Source of the DNA: Gimesia sp.
GTDB lineage: Bacteria > Planctomycetota > Planctomycetia > Planctomycetales > Planctomycetaceae
NCBI GenBank assembly: GCA_002706765.1
Contig: PAJV01000039.1
Coordinates: forward strand, 32,924 to 96,923
Length of the DNA: 64,000 bases
Direction of reading: 5' to 3'
Shown here: piece after piece, positions 62,510-64,000 of the stretch
How the letters are laid out: the number at the start of each line of letters is the position of its first letter
How positions within the stretch are numbered: the stretch's first letter is position 1
Made by a program: the position numbers and the translations under genes
Notes under the pieces: model-generated
Told to the model about the DNA's origin: nothing
Database searches by the model: none
What the model saw: only the letters and a program-made list of their open reading frames with translations

Positions 62510-63892
62510 TTATAAGTCGATGACAGCTCTCAAGCCGACCAGCAGGGCGGTGTCTACTGTCTGGCGGGCCGGACGGAGTACCTGCATGTCGGCGGTGAGA
62601 TGAAACCATTTTGTGACTTCGATATTGTAGAACAGTTCCACGCCGTATCCATCCCCCACGCCTCCCAGAATGTTATTGATGAAGGGAGCCAGTCGGTCAC
62701 TGGTGGCGGAATAATACCAGCCTACCCCGAAGGTATCTGCTTCGCGGCTGGAGATCGGGCTGTTTCCCCCGACACCAAAGCTGAGGAACCATTCAATCGG
62801 GTTCGTATCTGCGTCCGCAATACCGGCACGACCAAAGACACCCCAGCCGCGCGAGGGATCACAGGGGTCCACAAAAAGATATTGATCGAAGTTCCAGTAC
62901 AATGACCAGGAATCCGTTTTGCGATCGATGGGAATATCAGGCAGAACGATAAACGGATCCTGTTCAAGAGCCGCATAATCTCGACTGCTCCAGCTGGCAC
63001 CAAACAGGAAATGTCCAGGTCGGCCAAAAAGATTTGTGGGAAGTCGCAGTTCCGGGATGACGGAGGCACCGTTGGCAAACAGTTCCTCAAAGCCACTGGT
63101 GCGGGAGGTATCGGTGGAGTTGATCACGGTGAAGGTAAAGATCGGCTCACCATCCCGCAGAATCAGGAAGCCGGTTCCCAGCGAAGAGTAAACAATGGTA
63201 CGCAGGCCAATGGGAGTGGCAACAAAAGCGGCGTTCGAGAATTGTGTTTTACCACGACCGTGTGCGAATGCATTCATGTCACCATCGAGTGTATCCAGTT
63301 TACCGGCGAAAACCCCGAACGATTCGGAAAACATCTGGGTAAACAGAACATTAGTCAGATAGAGCTGATCACTGTCGGCGACCGGGAGATCAGTCAGTAC
63401 GTTGGCCGGGATGATTGCCCCTGTGGCACTGTTAATACTTTCGCCGAAACGGTGCTCTGCGCGAAGCTTCACAAACAATCCCTGCGGGCCGCCGAGCTTG
63501 CCCGAATCGATATTCATTACGTAGTCGCCGTGCCCGGCGTAGCGGAATTCCTGCTCAGCGCCTCCTGCTGCAACCCCCATATAAAACTGGGCGACGTCGG
63601 CATCGAATGTGATACCTTGTTCCGCCAGACAGGGACGTCGTTGAAACAGGTTTTCCGTCAGAGTGGTTTGAGTCCAGAAGTCAGGTTCACTCCATTCGCA
63701 GCTGGTGCACGCCTCTTGATCGCTGAGGTCTGCTGACTGGGACTCTTCGATCAGCGACTCCGGTAACGCATCGTTGGCGAATGTGCTGCGAGCGGAAATG
63801 ACTAGACTGGCAATGCAAAGGGAATACCCGACCGATCTGAGAATCGGACGAATTTGCAAATTGTGGCGACGTTTCATCAAGCCTGTGAGCAT
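62510..63892 (-). CDS. OprB-like carbohydrate-selective porin
   Basis: A 460-aa outer-membrane porin. A signal peptide (GYSLCIASLVISARSTFA) follows a basic start; ATG at 63892 or 63877 are both possible. Barrel features of OprB: EQGITFDADVAQFYMGVAAG, GHGDYVMNIDSGKLGGPQGL, FVKLRAEHRFGESIN, AGKLDTLDGDMNAFAHGRGK, and the C-terminal FYNIEVTKWFHLTADMQVLR with RAVIDL ending in an aliphatic residue. It imports sugars in other bacteria. Its convergent neighbour is the DcaP-like porin, so the two outer-membrane porin genes stand end to end. Confidence 0.88.
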   Translation of the reverse strand: MLTGLMKRRHNLQIRPILRSVGYSLCIASLVISARSTFANDALPESLIEESQSADLSDQEACTSCEWSEPDFWTQTTLTENLFQRRPCLAEQGITFDADVAQFYMGVAAGGAEQEFRYAGHGDYVMNIDSGKLGGPQGLFVKLRAEHRFGESINSATGAIIPANVLTDLPVADSDQLYLTNVLFTQMFSESFGVFAGKLDTLDGDMNAFAHGRGKTQFSNAAFVATPIGLRTIVYSSLGTGFLILRDGEPIFTFTVINSTDTSRTSGFEELFANGASVIPELRLPTNLFGRPGHFLFGASWSSRDYAALEQDPFIVLPDIPIDRKTDSWSLYWNFDQYLFVDPCDPSRGWGVFGRAGIADADTNPIEWFLSFGVGGNSPISSREADTFGVGWYYSATSDRLAPFINNILGGVGDGYGVELFYNIEVTKWFHLTADMQVLRPARQTVDTALLVGLRAVIDL

Positions 63893-64000
63893 AGCAAATC
63901 TCGAAAAGCATCCTGAAAAATAAGCAGGTCCTTTCGGTACTTTTCGTCGTGTTTCTCCCTCGACACGATGAATTTTCCATTCAATCCGAATAATCAGAAC

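Overview
The window looks like a chromosomal segment of a planctomycete. A Gimesia-like member of Planctomycetota is my best guess, with the genus held at low certainty. The reasons are: two DUF1559 proteins with pilin-type leaders, one DUF1501 protein, three formylglycine-type sulfatases, Tat-exported Gfo/Idh/MocA, sialidase-like and amidohydrolase proteins, two BlaI/M56 pairs carrying very large carboxypeptidase-regulatory-like ectodomains, and a complete Bat operon. I see no tRNA, rRNA, CRISPR array, intact transposase or prophage.

Layout. 1-7.5 kb: the 3' end of a YaiI/UPF0178 gene, a SulP anion transporter, a pilin-like DUF1559 gene coupled to a small lipoprotein, a carboxypeptidase-regulatory-like secreted protein and a secreted alpha/beta hydrolase. 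7.5-15.1 kb: a BlaI/M56 pair with BlaI-type operators, then a Cys/His-rich exported protein, a thioredoxin-like exported protein and a MacB/FtsX-type permease with its ATPase, closed by a strong terminator. 15.2-18.2 kb: an unrecognised lipoprotein that I read as six degenerate repeats, and an MntR-like metalloregulator. 18.2-27.6 kb: catabolic and exported enzymes (two sulfatases, amidohydrolase, DUF1501, glycerophosphodiesterase, a beta-propeller-like protein). 27.6-34.5 kb: a second BlaI/M56 pair preceded by a different twin operator, a sialidase-like protein and an HNH nuclease. 35.4-37.8 kb: a hybrid histidine kinase whose N-terminal membrane domain matches the ethylene-binding domain of plant ETR1 at the key residues. 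38.4-45.8 kb: the second DUF1559 protein, a glycosyltransferase-TPR fusion, a small lipoprotein, transaldolase and an FAD-dependent oxidoreductase. 45.8-50.5 kb: an RND efflux pump and adaptor. 50.9-52.2 kb: a Gfo/Idh/MocA oxidoreductase. 52.4-58.6 kb: MoxR-DUF58-DUF4381-BatA-BatB-TPR-BatD, mostly in ATGA-overlapping translational coupling. 58.7-63.9 kb: a third sulfatase and two outer-membrane porins.

Most notable items: (1) the ETR1-like sensor kinase, with Asp, Ala, Tyr, Pro, Ile, Cys and His at exactly ETR1 spacing; (2) the six-module lipoprotein; (3) two BlaI/M56 pairs with distinct twin operators; (4) a 69-bp dispersed repeat present twice, in opposite orientations, near 17.4 and 39.3 kb; (5) twin palindromes upstream of the first pilin-like gene.

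All functional calls come from reading the sequence and from family knowledge. No database search was run.
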